A stretch of 64,000 nucleotides of DNA from Pocillopora verrucosa. Lineage: Eukaryota; Cnidaria; Anthozoa; Scleractinia; Pocilloporidae. The notes below the pieces were generated by a model. The model searched no databases and was not told the DNA's origin. It saw only the letters and a list, made by a program, of their open reading frames with translations. The stretch covers positions 11,371,071 through 11,435,070 of the forward strand of contig NC_089318.1 in assembly GCF_036669915.1 (NCBI RefSeq), in the 5' to 3' direction. The translations under genes and the position numbers were made by a program. Shown piece after piece: positions 19,652 to 30,400 of the stretch (position 1 is the stretch's first letter; each line of letters starts with the position of its first letter).

Positions 19652-22600
19652 ATGGATCATCATCTGATTATCAGTTTTCTTTCGCTGGTGTTCGCTAGCA
19701 GCGGTTTAGGGAGTACAGAAGAGCTCCATGTTTCTTCCCCAGAGATGGTTGAGAAGATCAACTCGTTAAATGTGGGGTATGTGTCAAGAATTCTGCCTAT
19801 TCAGAAACGTAATGTCATTTTGTATCATATTCCGTGAAAAAGGAGGCAACAGGAACGGAAAAGGTGAATTTACTGCTGAAATCAGAAAATAGAAAATTGG
19901 TCTTTTAATTTCTTTCGTCTTAAAATTGGCATATCGACGGTTTATGTTACTTAAATACTGATGTTCTCTTTCTTTCAGAAGTGGAATGTGTGATTCAATT
20001 AATGTTTCATAATTGGGAAGATGGTACTCCTTTTAAACGACTGTGAATATATGAAAGTCATATATTGAAACTGCGGATAGAGACGTTATGAAAGCGATCA
20101 CAAGAGTAGTACCATGAATATGAAAGCGATCTTCGCAGTAATGAACACTACTTGAGCAGTTGTGAAAATAAGGCCTGAGAAAAATTCAGACTTGTGCAGA
20201 ATTTGAATACTAGTGCAGTGCTCTACTGCATCGCAGAGGTCATGGGTTCAAATCCCGTACTAGCCTGAATTTTTTTCTGGCCTTATTTTCACTACTGCTT
20301 AAATAGTGTTCATTGCTGCGAAGATCGCTTTCGTATTCATGGTGCTACTCTTGTGAACAGCTTTTGGAAAAATTTTTTTTGTTAATTCCATTTATCCAGA
20401 CCCATTAGGTTTTGGGATTTCTCCTATAAATGGTTTGACACAATCTTGATCAAGAGAAATGCTACAAAAAACTTAATGAATTTCCAGCTTTCTTGGCCAA
20501 CCACTCAGTCAGTAATATGAAGATCTTACTTTCTATTCCCATTCTTTATTCATTATTTTCTCTAAATACTATGCAAACATTCCTTCTTTTTTTTCATCTG
20601 CGTATATTTATTTTAACTAGCTTTGTTATCAGTCTTAGGTTTTCATGTCTTCCATGAGGCTAAATGTGCCCATCACATGATACCACATGACCTGCATTAC
20701 TTCATGTGATTTCTTGGAACAATTGACTCTCATTGGTGTCCCCCAATTTATTTTCAGTCTCAACTGCTGTTTTACATTTTATCTTTTCTAAGAAAATTGT
20801 GGTTGTAGGCTAAGAGTCTTTCAGTCACTTTACTGAAGTGCAATTTACATTCACCATGCCTATTTAAATAAACAATTTAAATTTGTAGAACAAAACATTC
20901 TACACTTCTAGGTTCTTAACAACTTCTGAGTGCTGATTGTGGGTAAAGCAAGATTGGATGCTATGCACAGGGACTCAAAGGATCTCTCCTGAAATGTTTT
21001 CATGTCAGCCAAAATGAGATAGGGCCAATTATATAAAGTATGTATGAATGACACGATGATTGCAGACCTCCTAGGTTTGCAAGAGTAAGATTGTTTGTAC
21101 TGATATAAGCTGTCTATTTTATATCCAGTTGGCATGCTACTGTTTATAAGCAGTTTACAGAAATGAACTGGAAGGAAGCAAAGCAAATGTTAGGGAGTTA
21201 TGGTGGATGGCCCAAAGACTCTCCTCCCAAGGTCATCAAAGAAGACATTGTCAGTGATATTCCTGGAAGCTTTGATGCACGTACAAAGTGGCCTGGCTCC
21301 ATTCACCCGATAAGGGATCAGGTAATCTTTACTGAGATTCAGTAAAGGTGTTTTTGAATGGAGATAAGGAAAATGTATTGCAATGGAATTCAAGATCTAT
21401 TTTTTGTGCCTGCAATACTTATATAAAATACTTTGATTCATTACAATTACTAACAACTACTTACTTCTTTCAAATTCAACTTCATATTCAACTGAACAGG
21501 GTAATTGTGGAAGTTGTTGGGCATTTGGAGCTTCAGGTGGGTCTACCTTAACTACAATTTTAGTTGGGATAAATTTACAATTAAACCTACAGCTAGTGAC
21601 TACTTGGATTTTTAGTCCATGTGATTCCCCATGACTTGCCATTTTTATTTTGAATGGCATTAGAATATTGCATTTTGGATTAGGAAAGCTCACATCTCTA
21701 GGAGTAATATCATGCATAATAAAGTGAGTTGATATAGTCCATTTTACAAAAGTAAAGATAGATGCAATATGAACCTGAAAAAAATGTATTCTCCATTAAT
21801 TCATACTGGCTTTTTGGAGCTGAGTGAAAACATTCCTCAAATCTTGGCTGATAAGCGGCAATAATCAGTATATCTGTAAAACTATAACATTTAGTGTGAA
21901 CTGTAAAGTAACATGCTTTACAATTTTAAGATTGAAGAAATTATACTACATGTTACTGGGATTAATTTAATGTGTGCTTACTGACTTTGTTTATTTGGGA
22001 GTCACCCAAATATACAACAAATCTCCCAGTTTCCTTTTTCTAAAAAAGTTTGCTTTATCTCTTGGTTAAGGGTACAGAGGGGTATGTATTCTCTTATAGA
22101 GAGAAGGTCAACTAACAGGGAATGAAAAACCTGCCAACATTTTCGTTACTGCAAACATGTGGCTTTGTGGCTGGTTGGTTACAGTAATCAGTTGTAATTA
22201 GTAACTGAGAGGCATGGGTTTGAACCTCATTGAAAGTTAAAATTTTCTGGAAATTCTCCAGTTTCAGTTTTGGAAGAGACCGCATTGAATGGGTTAGGTT
22301 ACAAATTCATGTGGTTATATACAATAAAACCAAAATCAAGCATCTCTTGGTCAGTGTGATATCAGATTCCCAGAGGCTGGTATTTCTGAAAATTAACTAT
22401 TTACCAAATCTAGTGTGGACCACATTGTATAGTTCGGTGTATTTACTGGTCAAATTTTACATACAGTATAGTTCACACTAGATTTGGTGAATAGTTAATT
22501 TTCAGAAATACCAACCTCTGGGAATCTGATATCACACTGACCAATCATCAAGATGGGCTCGTGCTAACAATTTCAGACTGAACAAGGAGTTGCATTGAGT

Positions 22601-25600
22601 GCCCTCCAAGGCCTTCATCAAGCTAAATTATATGTTACTACCATTGCCACTGAGATTCACATATGCTAAAATGTAAACAAACACATTTCTAAATCCTGTT
22701 TTGAAGTTCGCTTCTCGTCAATTTCCGATAAATGCAGCGCATCAGACTAAGAAAGGACAATCTGAAGCAAGCACTTTTTAGCAGAAGAGGATACTTACAA
22801 ATATAGGTTTAGAAGGACAAACAGAACATTGTAATATTTAACAGGCAACTTTAACTGCTGGAACTGCAGAATGACAGAATTGCAGAACAGTGGTACATTA
22901 TCCCGAATCCTAAAAGATAAAATGGCAGATAATCACCCCAGAACTAAAAGACAAAATGGTGGAAAATCACCTCAAATCCTAAAAGACAGAGCAGCAGAAA
23001 ATCAGCCCAAACCTCTAAGACAGAATAGTGGAAAATCACCCCAAATCCTAAAGAACATAGTGGCAAAAAATCACCCAAATCTCAAACGATAGAGTGGTGG
23101 AAAAATACCCCAAATCCAAAAAGAGCAAGTGGCAGAAAATCACCCCAAATCCTATGAGACAGAACTATAAATACAGTCATTTCCTTTGGTACAAGGGAAA
23201 GGGTTGAGGGATAGGAACTGTTAACAAAAACTTGTATTATGTCAACCAGGCAACAGAAGTAATTAATAGACTACATTCTTTAGCCAATAGCAGATATATT
23301 AGAGGAAATTATTAAAGGCAAACAATTCTAAGAGAAATCTATCCTTGACAAATTTCAAACCCATAAAGTTTCTCATTCACTTCCTGTCACACTCAAGGCA
23401 TGAAAAAATGATTTATTGAAGGAGAGGACCGCAGAGATCTTAGAAATAATCTTTGAAGAGAACATCAGACACTCCAACTCACAATTACACCAAAGGGGCT
23501 GTCCAAATGATCTAGTTTAAAGAATCGTCACAGAGGTTGGTTTCACTATCAGGAAAACAACACTCCAGGAGAAAGACAAAATGCGACTAACCATATTGCC
23601 TTTTGTCACACAATATAACCCATCAGAGACCAGCCTTAAAAAGATTTTATTGAGCAGCTGGCAAACTACTGAGAAGCAGCCTTGGCTTTATTTGGGAGAT
23701 TTATTGAGAGCTTGCAATAGTTTCACTTAAGATTGAAGGGTCATGTACTGTAAAAATAACCAAACCATGAAAACAGGAAGAGTCATTTCAGCTTATCAAC
23801 CCACTTTTAACACCTTGACAACCACAGAAAATCATCTCAAACAAACTGGACAGCCAATAGCATGATGTTACACATTAAGAGCAAAGATAATTTTGCAGAT
23901 ATTGATTTCATTTCCAAAGAAGCTATACTCATGAGGGCAAAAAGAGGGCAAGGAAAGATCTCACAGACTTACATACACAACCAGAATAAACTATGATGCA
24001 ACAAAGGAAAATACAGTTTTGGGTGGGATATGTGCACTATTTATAGTTTCGTCTTCAAGGATTTTGAGGAATTTTCTGCCATTTCATATTTTAGCATTTG
24101 GGGTAATGTTTGGGCATTTCATCCTATAGGATTTGGGGGGATTTTCTGCCATTCGGTCATTTGGTTGTTCTGGCTTTTGGGGTTGCCCAACTGCAACTAC
24201 TGTGGCAATGAATTAAACAATAGATCAGATCAAATTTGAAAGCAAAGCAGCCAGAATATCTCTCTTATTACAAGACAAACCTTACATGAGAAACGTATCT
24301 TTTTTATTCTTGAGAAATAAATGATTTCAATTATAATACAGTTTGTGTAGAAAAAAAAAGAAATAGGTATGTTTATCCATATATATCCAAAGCCATAAAA
24401 ATCAGTTGCTTGCACTAGATGCCATGACACCATGACTTCAGAGGTCATGTCTCAGACATTAACTTAAAATAAATCTGCTATAAAACTGTAGAAGCCATAT
24501 TCCAGAAAATCTGAAGTCAAACAAAAGGAATGAAACCACACTAACCACTGCAAAATGATGCAAAACTCTTAACTTTAACACAAAGATGAAGGACATAAGG
24601 GTAAATGCTCTTGTATCACAAAACTTGGTACTTAATTTTTTTTGCAATGATATTTTATTGTTTTGTAATAAATGTGTTATTAAATTAAATCTATTACTTT
24701 CAGGGGAGATCTTGGTATCTAACCTAAACTGCGATGTTTTTGCTCCATAGAGGCGTTGTCAGACAGATTTGCTATTGCCAGTGGTAATAAAATTGATGTG
24801 GTGTTGTCAGCACAACAGCTTGTCGACTGTGATACAGATAACTTTGGTTGTTCAGGTGGCTATCCTATAAAAGCATGGCAGTATATGAATCAAGTCGGGT
24901 GAGTGTAATTCAATAATTATGAAACCACATTTGAAATCAGAATAAACTCTTTTTACATTCAAATTTGACACTCCTTATTGATAATGAAGTAGAGATGAGT
25001 GGAAGATATGTTAAGTTAAGCAGAGTATAAACTAACTGGAATTCATTCTCATAATTTGATTAGTAAATTGTCATTATTTCTGACTCAGCCATCGGTCGAT
25101 TGACCTGAAACTGAATGTTAGCTATAACTCCCAGTTTCCACTTTTTTAATCCTGTTTGCTTTATTCAGACTGTTCTAATACATATTAAACTTGAGAATGA
25201 TGAGTATAAACTTTATGTCAAATGAATTTTGGTTTAAAAAAAGATAGCCCACAGAATTATACTACAGGTTGTGGTTTTTTAACTTCAGTGCTCATTTGGT
25301 GTGATATTTTTGGTGCACTGGTTGGCAGTCAGGCATATTACAGGTTAAGTGTAAGGCTCACAACCTGTATGCAAAATAATTTAATGGATCAGCTCTGAAC
25401 TTGGAAAATGAATTATGAAGGGGTGAAATATTGAGTCCAGTGACTTGACTTCATATTTTGAAACTTTTGGTGCACTCCTAGAAAGCACATTGTCAGTCTC
25501 ACATTGCATTTTCTTGGTGCAATGGATTGTGCTTAGCCCTGCAAGTAAAAGGTAAAGTGATTGACTCTAGGCAGTTGGAAGATCTTTGTTTTTGTTTGTT

Positions 25601-28600
25601 TGTTTCTTTTTCCCTGTTTTTTTGAGTATATTCTCCTAAAGCATAAGTTTTTCTCTTTTCATTGGAATGTCACCTTTTTCTGAGCAGAAATTGGCATTTG
25701 AGAAACCAATTACCGGAGCACAGTATTTGTCTTTCCTTTTCTGCTTTTGAAAAAATCTAGGGGAGATTTTAATCATTCCAGAATACAGTTAATTGGTAAT
25801 ATTGTGTTTTTTGGCTATCAATTATAAATTTTGGATCATCAAGGTTTAAAAACAAGGCCCATAAATCCTGAAATGTAAGATGGCTTGTTGCCCTTAAAAG
25901 TATATTTATCTGAGCACCTTTGCCAATTTGCAATATTATCTGTATTCTATTGTCAATATGGTCTAAACAATGCTTAAGATGTTTTTCACGTATGATAGAA
26001 ATGTCCATAGACAGACTTGTGGGCACAATAAGCAGTCTATGTTCCCTTGGGCACAGTAGACACCAAAAACAAATTTGAAGTTGCAAAGCATGTGAGATAA
26101 TCTTTCTTTTTTTTTACACCCAGCCTCCTGACTGTGGAATGTTATGGTCCATATCAGGCAGAGGATGAACCTTGCAAGTTCAATGGCACACTTTCACAGT
26201 GTCCCAGTGGTCAGGGTGTGTTTCAAGTTTACAAGGCAGCCAATGCATATGCTGTGCAAGGAGAAGTAAGTGGTACATAAAACTCTAGATCTTTGCCTTA
26301 GTGTGGATGGACCTGGAAGCATCCAAGCCAGCAAGTTAAATTTGGATGATTTGCTATGCCTTTCTGGTGAGGGGTGATTGTTAATGATTAGTTGAAGTGT
26401 ATTTGATCTCCTGAAGTCCCTGAAAAATGCGTATTTAGACTTGATTGATGGTTGGTAATGGTGCAATAGGACCAAGCAACACAGTTTATGCATAAAATGA
26501 ACACAGTCATCAACATTGAAAGCATCAGTAACTTCTAATGTTGTGAAATTGAATGATGGAGAATTTCTGAATTTCTGTTTTTCTGCCTCCCTGGTAAGAA
26601 GTTAATGGCTTGTGTAAAGGAAAGATATATGTTCTGAAAGGCAGCTAAAACATTTTGGTGCCATTTAACTCTAGGTAAAATCAATTTTTGTTTCTGTACA
26701 TCAGAAGGTTTCTAAAAAACTCTCTACTTGTCTCTAAAGGTTGAAGCCATTCAGTCTGAAATCATGACAAATGGGCCAGTTGAAGGTAATTTAAAAAGTA
26801 CATGTAGTTTTATTTTATGATATCTTACAAGACTATATCCAAAAATTATTTTAACAGACAAGACTTTCCATCAGATCATAGCTTTTGTGAACTTTACCTT
26901 CACCTATAAAAATTGATTTTAAAGTATGTTTTTTTCTCCACTCTGTTTTTACTAATCTTAAACTTCACATTAAGGCAATAAACTATTCTATTTAACTGAT
27001 ATTTGGTTTTACTCTTTGTTACAGCATCTTTCTCAGTGTACTCAGACTTTTACTCTTATAAGTCTGGTGTTTATATACACACCACTGGCACCATAGTTGG
27101 TGGTCATGCAATCAAGATGCTGGGGTTTGTTCTTTTTCTTTTATACACAACTTGTTTGCTTTGATCCTTTTACTTTTTCAGGACTCAGTTTTTAAGTAAC
27201 CTTTAAATGTATTACAACATTTTGATCACTTTCAATCTACTTTTATTTCATATGTTATATGATAACATGTATCTTACATGAAGAGTCCAGGTTGTTAGAT
27301 TTTCAAAGTTATATTTTCGTAAGTTTTGGTAATGACTTCAAATTTTTCTGTTTTCCTCTTTTTGTAAGCTGTATTATTTTGTTGTGTCTAATTTTGCTAT
27401 TTCATATGCTCTGTTTCTGTAGAGGTTTTCTAAAATTTTATGAGCTTCAATTTTTTTGTGAGGTGATTTTAATTACCGTGGTTCATTGCTAAAATTGTGT
27501 GATCAAGATCTTTCATAATAGTGAAAACAATTTCGATTTTAAAGTGATCTTGACAATAATTATAGTTGTTATTCCTTTATAGGTGGGGTCGGTCTGCAGA
27601 AGGCATTGATTACTGGGTAGGAGCGTTTGTTCTTCGTTTTCTTCTTCCCATAACAACCAATAATGTTCTTTTATTACATTCTTTACAATCAACATAGTAC
27701 ATATACTTTAAGGATTTGCAGTTGCATGTTTATGAGATCATATGGTGGACAGTTTTTAATTTTCTGTCCCATGTGTGGATGCAGCATTACTTTTATCTTT
27801 ATTCTTACTGCAGAGCTCACCAAAACTTCCAAGTTTATTTCTTATTCTTATTTAAATATTTTATTTAAGAAAGAAAGAAAGGCCCACAATATCTTGGTGA
27901 TTCTATAAGCACTCAAATTTTGAGTTTGGAATTCTTGAAGTTATCCATGGTACTGGTGTGGTGGATTGATTACCATGTAACAGGAAAATTATGAACTCAC
28001 GACTTCTATCACGTGATAGTTGACGAGGGTGAAGCCAGAATCAACCATCACTCAGAGACATCGAGAGCAAATAATTCAATGGTTCTAATATAAATCTATT
28101 AGTCGTTCAAAGTTCAACAACAAGGCAAGCGCGTGTTTTTATTTTATCACGCTTGCAACTACACGCAGTTGGGGTACTCCTTTTATTCTACCTAGCCAAT
28201 CCAATTGCAGCATTTATGATGGAACGCAAGAAGACTTTTGCGAACAAGATATGTTGTAACTTTAGTGGGAGGAGGTGCTTAACATAAAGTGTTATATGGA
28301 GTTATTATTAGTATTGCTCACCAAATATAAACACTATTTAGGGAAGCTTCAACAGATCAGTTGTACTAGTACCTGGACTGGACTGATATTAGGGCTAACC
28401 AATTAACAACGCTTTTTAAGATGCTTTAGAAGAATCCGTAGTGTGAGCTGCCAGACTGGACTGCATGTTTCAGTAGACGATGACATTTAACGATGTTCCA
28501 CTCAACCATTATTTTTCTCTATTTTTGTAGATTTGTGCCAATTCTTGGGGAGATGGATGGGGAATGGATGGTAGGCTTTTTCTCATGAAATATGTGCATG

Positions 28601-29183
28601 TGCCCGTGTATGCACACGTGTCATATATAATCTTTGAAAATTGGAAAATATCTTCGTTACACTTTAGTTTTAAGATGGGCATATTCAGTCGCGTTCCATG
28701 TTTTGAGGGAAACCTTTTTAGTAAAAGTCTTATCCCGAGATGATAAACATGATAGCCTGCGGTTGGCGTCCTCTCCCTCAAAACTCTTAGTTTCTCTATT
28801 CGTTTCTCAAAAAACAACGACGGTCGACAAATTTCCAAGAATGTTTTTGCGACAAACAAGGCTATCATTTCAATAAGTTCGAGTTGTGCTCTGTCTTGCA
28901 TTCACAGAAATTTTTTTTTTCGTAAATATACGGTCGTTCAGAATGTTTTTAAAATACCAAATTCGTTCGTGTACAACTGCTTATTTCGCAGAGGCACCTC
29001 GCGTGATTTGCGATATGGTTGCTCAATATTGGGACATCGTGATTCTAAACGAACATTTTATTCTCGTTTTTCTCAAGCTGATTGTTCGTTTGTTTCGTTT
29101 TTATAGGATTCTTTTACATCCGCCGAGGCACAGATGAGTGTGGTATTGAAAGTGGTATCACTGCTGGCATTCCATATATGTGA
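19652..29183 (+). CDS. Cathepsin B-like cysteine protease (peptidase C1A), 10 exons
   Basis: Exons: 19652-19776, 21129-21321, 21500-21536, 24751-24898, 26124-26265, 26740-26785, 27025-27124, 27583-27616, 28531-28570, 29107-29183. All junctions are GT/AG and all phases agree, giving 942 nt and 313 aa. Residues 1-21 form a signal peptide. A cathepsin B-type propeptide follows ([14 protein letters not shown], about 32-45), and mature enzyme starts near IPGSFDAR (about 86). The catalytic set is complete: Gln106 in [13 protein letters not shown], Cys112, His258 in [11 protein letters not shown] and Asn279 in [10 protein letters not shown]. The GCSGGYP block (150-157) and the end [12 protein letters not shown] fit cathepsin B. 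The region that carries the occluding loop in cathepsin B is about 40 residues shorter (between 168 and 215) and lacks the His-His pair, so carboxydipeptidase activity is unlikely. It is expected in lysosomes or secreted. The introns host several repeats. Confidence 0.93.
20041..20356. repeat. Foldback element with a tRNA-like centre, in cathepsin intron 1
   Basis: The left arm (20098-20186) and right arm (20266-20356) are inverted copies, sharing GAAAGCGATCTTCGCAG, ATGAACACTA and GTGAAAATAAGGCC. Between them lies a tRNA-like segment with a B-box GGTTCAAATCC (20246-20256), preceded by a small palindrome GTGCAGTGCTCTACTGCA. The left flank from 20041 (ATATATGAAAGTCATATAT) looks like an extension of the same repeat. 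This kind of element is, as I recall, frequent in corals. Confidence 0.75.
21537..22147. other. Cathepsin intron 3, first part: nothing recognised
   Basis: Plain AT-rich intron sequence from the donor after exon 3 to the first repeat in this 3.2-kb intron. Confidence 0.6.
22148..22262 (+). mobile_element. tRNA-like SINE fragment in cathepsin intron 3
   Basis: An A-box-like TGGCTTTGTGGCTGG at about 22160 and a B-box-like GGGTTTGAACCTC at about 22216 lie about 50 bp apart. This fits a pol III-derived SINE head. The intervening sequence does not form a tRNA cloverleaf. Confidence 0.45.
22347..22544. repeat. 198-bp foldback element (long TIR MITE)
   Basis: TTGGTCAGTGTGATATCAGA begins the left arm at 22347, and the right arm ends with its complement, TCTGATATCACACTGACCAA, at 22544. 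The arms are about 70 bp each and include CTATTTACCAAATCTAGTG against its inverse (CACTAGATTTGGTGAATAG) with few mismatches. The remaining centre is about 55 bp. Confidence 0.9.
22870..23165 (+). repeat. Degenerate ~34-bp minisatellite array
   Basis: Repeated variants of GGAAAATCACCCCAAATCCT followed by AAAAGACAGA and GTGGC recur about every 33-36 bp for roughly eight units. The 73-aa frame from 22871 is just a translation of the array. A related array in the opposite orientation lies at 24057-24182. Confidence 0.75.
23410..23720 (+). pseudogene. Penelope-like retroelement RT C-terminal fragment
   Basis: The plus frame from 23410 reads [12 protein letters not shown], a stop, then [16 protein letters not shown] and [18 protein letters not shown] followed by [12 protein letters not shown]. 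The run RG.P..L, V.F..R, LPFVT.Y.P....LK.IL..W is what I associate with the region after the RT core in Penelope-like elements. It is short, has an in-frame stop and lies between the two opposed minisatellite arrays inside cathepsin intron 3. Confidence 0.5.
24057..24182 (-). repeat. Inverted partner of the ~34-bp minisatellite
   Basis: TAGGATTTGGGGGGATTTTC, TGCCATT and similar pieces are the reverse complement of the unit at 22870-23165. About three to four degenerate units remain. Confidence 0.65.
24899..26123. other. Cathepsin intron 4, no gene recognised
   Basis: A 105-aa minus-strand frame at 25769-26086 contains CLLCPREHR, faintly like the Cys-rich tail of LINE proteins, but the evidence is too weak to call. 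The rest is AT-rich intron sequence. Confidence 0.5.
27617..28530. other. Cathepsin intron 8, no gene recognised
   Basis: Only short frames are present. There is no clear repeat structure by eye. Confidence 0.5.
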
Positions 29184-30174
29184 TGGAACCAACTCTACAG
29201 CTGAGGCGCTGACACTGTTCTTTGACATTGCGATGCTGTTTGGAGGGAGGAAACACCACATTAAATTTTATTCCTTTCTTAGCGTTTTTATGGTAATTAG
29301 AAACTATTTCGTTGAAACTCCTCTCATTTACTGCAATTTTTAAGATATTTAGGATTAAATAATTCTTAGACAGTACATTTTTAAACAAAAGCTGAATTTG
29401 AATTTTATTGTCAATGGAATTCTTAGACAGTGTGATTTTACTGAACTGTTTTTCTGAAAATAGTGAATGGATTTTTGTAGACTGCTGAATTTAAAATTTT
29501 ATTTTGTAGCAATTAAAAGAGGCAAACGCTGAGGCCTTTTACGTTTAATTAATTTCTAGGACTGTCAAATTTAATAATTTTACACCATTGAAAACGAATT
29601 TTTGCTTCTTTTATTCCGCTCAACCGAAAAAGACGGTTATGCTAATTTTTTTAAAAAAAGTTTGAATAAAAAAAATGAAAAGAAACACCTGGACCAATCG
29701 TAAGTCAAAGTAACAATTCATATGAAATATATTAAGTTCAAATAACAACGGTCAAATCATAATATACATAATAACAACAATATTCAATAGACATCTAGAC
29801 AAATTTGTGAAATTTAATTGTAATAGAATTTATAGACACTAACCAAGGGTAGATTTCTGAATTATTTTAAGCTAATAACATAAGTGTTTTTTTATAAAAT
29901 TTTTACTGCAGTTAAGCTCATTGTTTTTGTAATGATATCATCGTTGACTTTTGTCCAAATGTAATGAAATAAAAAAATTAGTTTTACAGAAATTACTTTT
30001 ATCAATAAACGGAGCATATATGAAGTAGGTATTGGTGGTTAATGCTTCACAAAAATTTTTTTGAAATTATTGTTTCTGCTTATTTTGAATTTAGATTTCA
30101 TATTGAACACAAAGAAAACAATCCAATTTCTGTCTCTGGGGGTACATTGTCTTAGTCGTTAAAAATAGGTAGGC
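29184..30174. other. 3' flank of cathepsin gene
   Basis: AT-rich sequence that should contain the 3' UTR. An AATAAA lies at about 29665, roughly 480 bp past the stop codon, a possible polyadenylation signal. Nothing else was recognised. Confidence 0.5.
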
Positions 30175-30400
30175 TGTAGGTCAATATCGCGCAGAGTCCC
30201 AGTCAATGGTGCGGTTACTGAGTCGATGAAGTTCATGAATGTGATCGCTGACGTCACCATTTCTCGCCGTTCACCTGTGGTCCGTTAGCCTTGTGTTGAC
30301 GTTCTTGCCAATCTCTCCGATGTAGGAGGCTTGGCAATTGGAGCAGTTGATCGTGTCAACCGCTTCATGTCCGTTTTTCGGTTTGTACTTGTCCTTAACT
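30175..30400 (-). pseudogene. GIY-YIG endonuclease fragment of a Penelope-like element
   Basis: Minus-strand reading from about 30400 gives KDKYKPKNGHEAVDTINC, then SNCQASYIGEIGKNVNTRL, TDHR, a stop, and further on DVSDHIHELHRLSN and TIDWDSA. The YIGE motif after a C..C pair, an Arg-containing helix and the DHI...IDWDSA block are the GIY-YIG endonuclease as found at the C-terminus of Penelope-like retroelements. One in-frame TGA and the lack of an attached RT show it is dead. Confidence 0.7.

Noticed and set aside
19652..19837. Reading the cathepsin first exon on to its in-frame stop at 19837 as a 61-aa protein
   Set aside because: The GTATGT donor at 19777 joins in phase to the propeptide sequence at 21129, giving a continuous ten-exon protease.
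20246..20270. tRNA gene at the B-box sequence
   Set aside because: No complete cloverleaf. The A-box half is rearranged and the segment sits inside a foldback repeat. The same applies to the B-boxes at about 8155 and 22216.
22871..23092. 73-aa repetitive ORF in cathepsin intron 3
   Set aside because: Translation of the ~34-bp minisatellite, with stop codons in the later units.
25769..26086. 105-aa minus-strand ORF in cathepsin intron 4 with a CLLCPREHR motif, possibly a LINE tail
   Set aside because: Only a faint resemblance and no RT blocks on either side.
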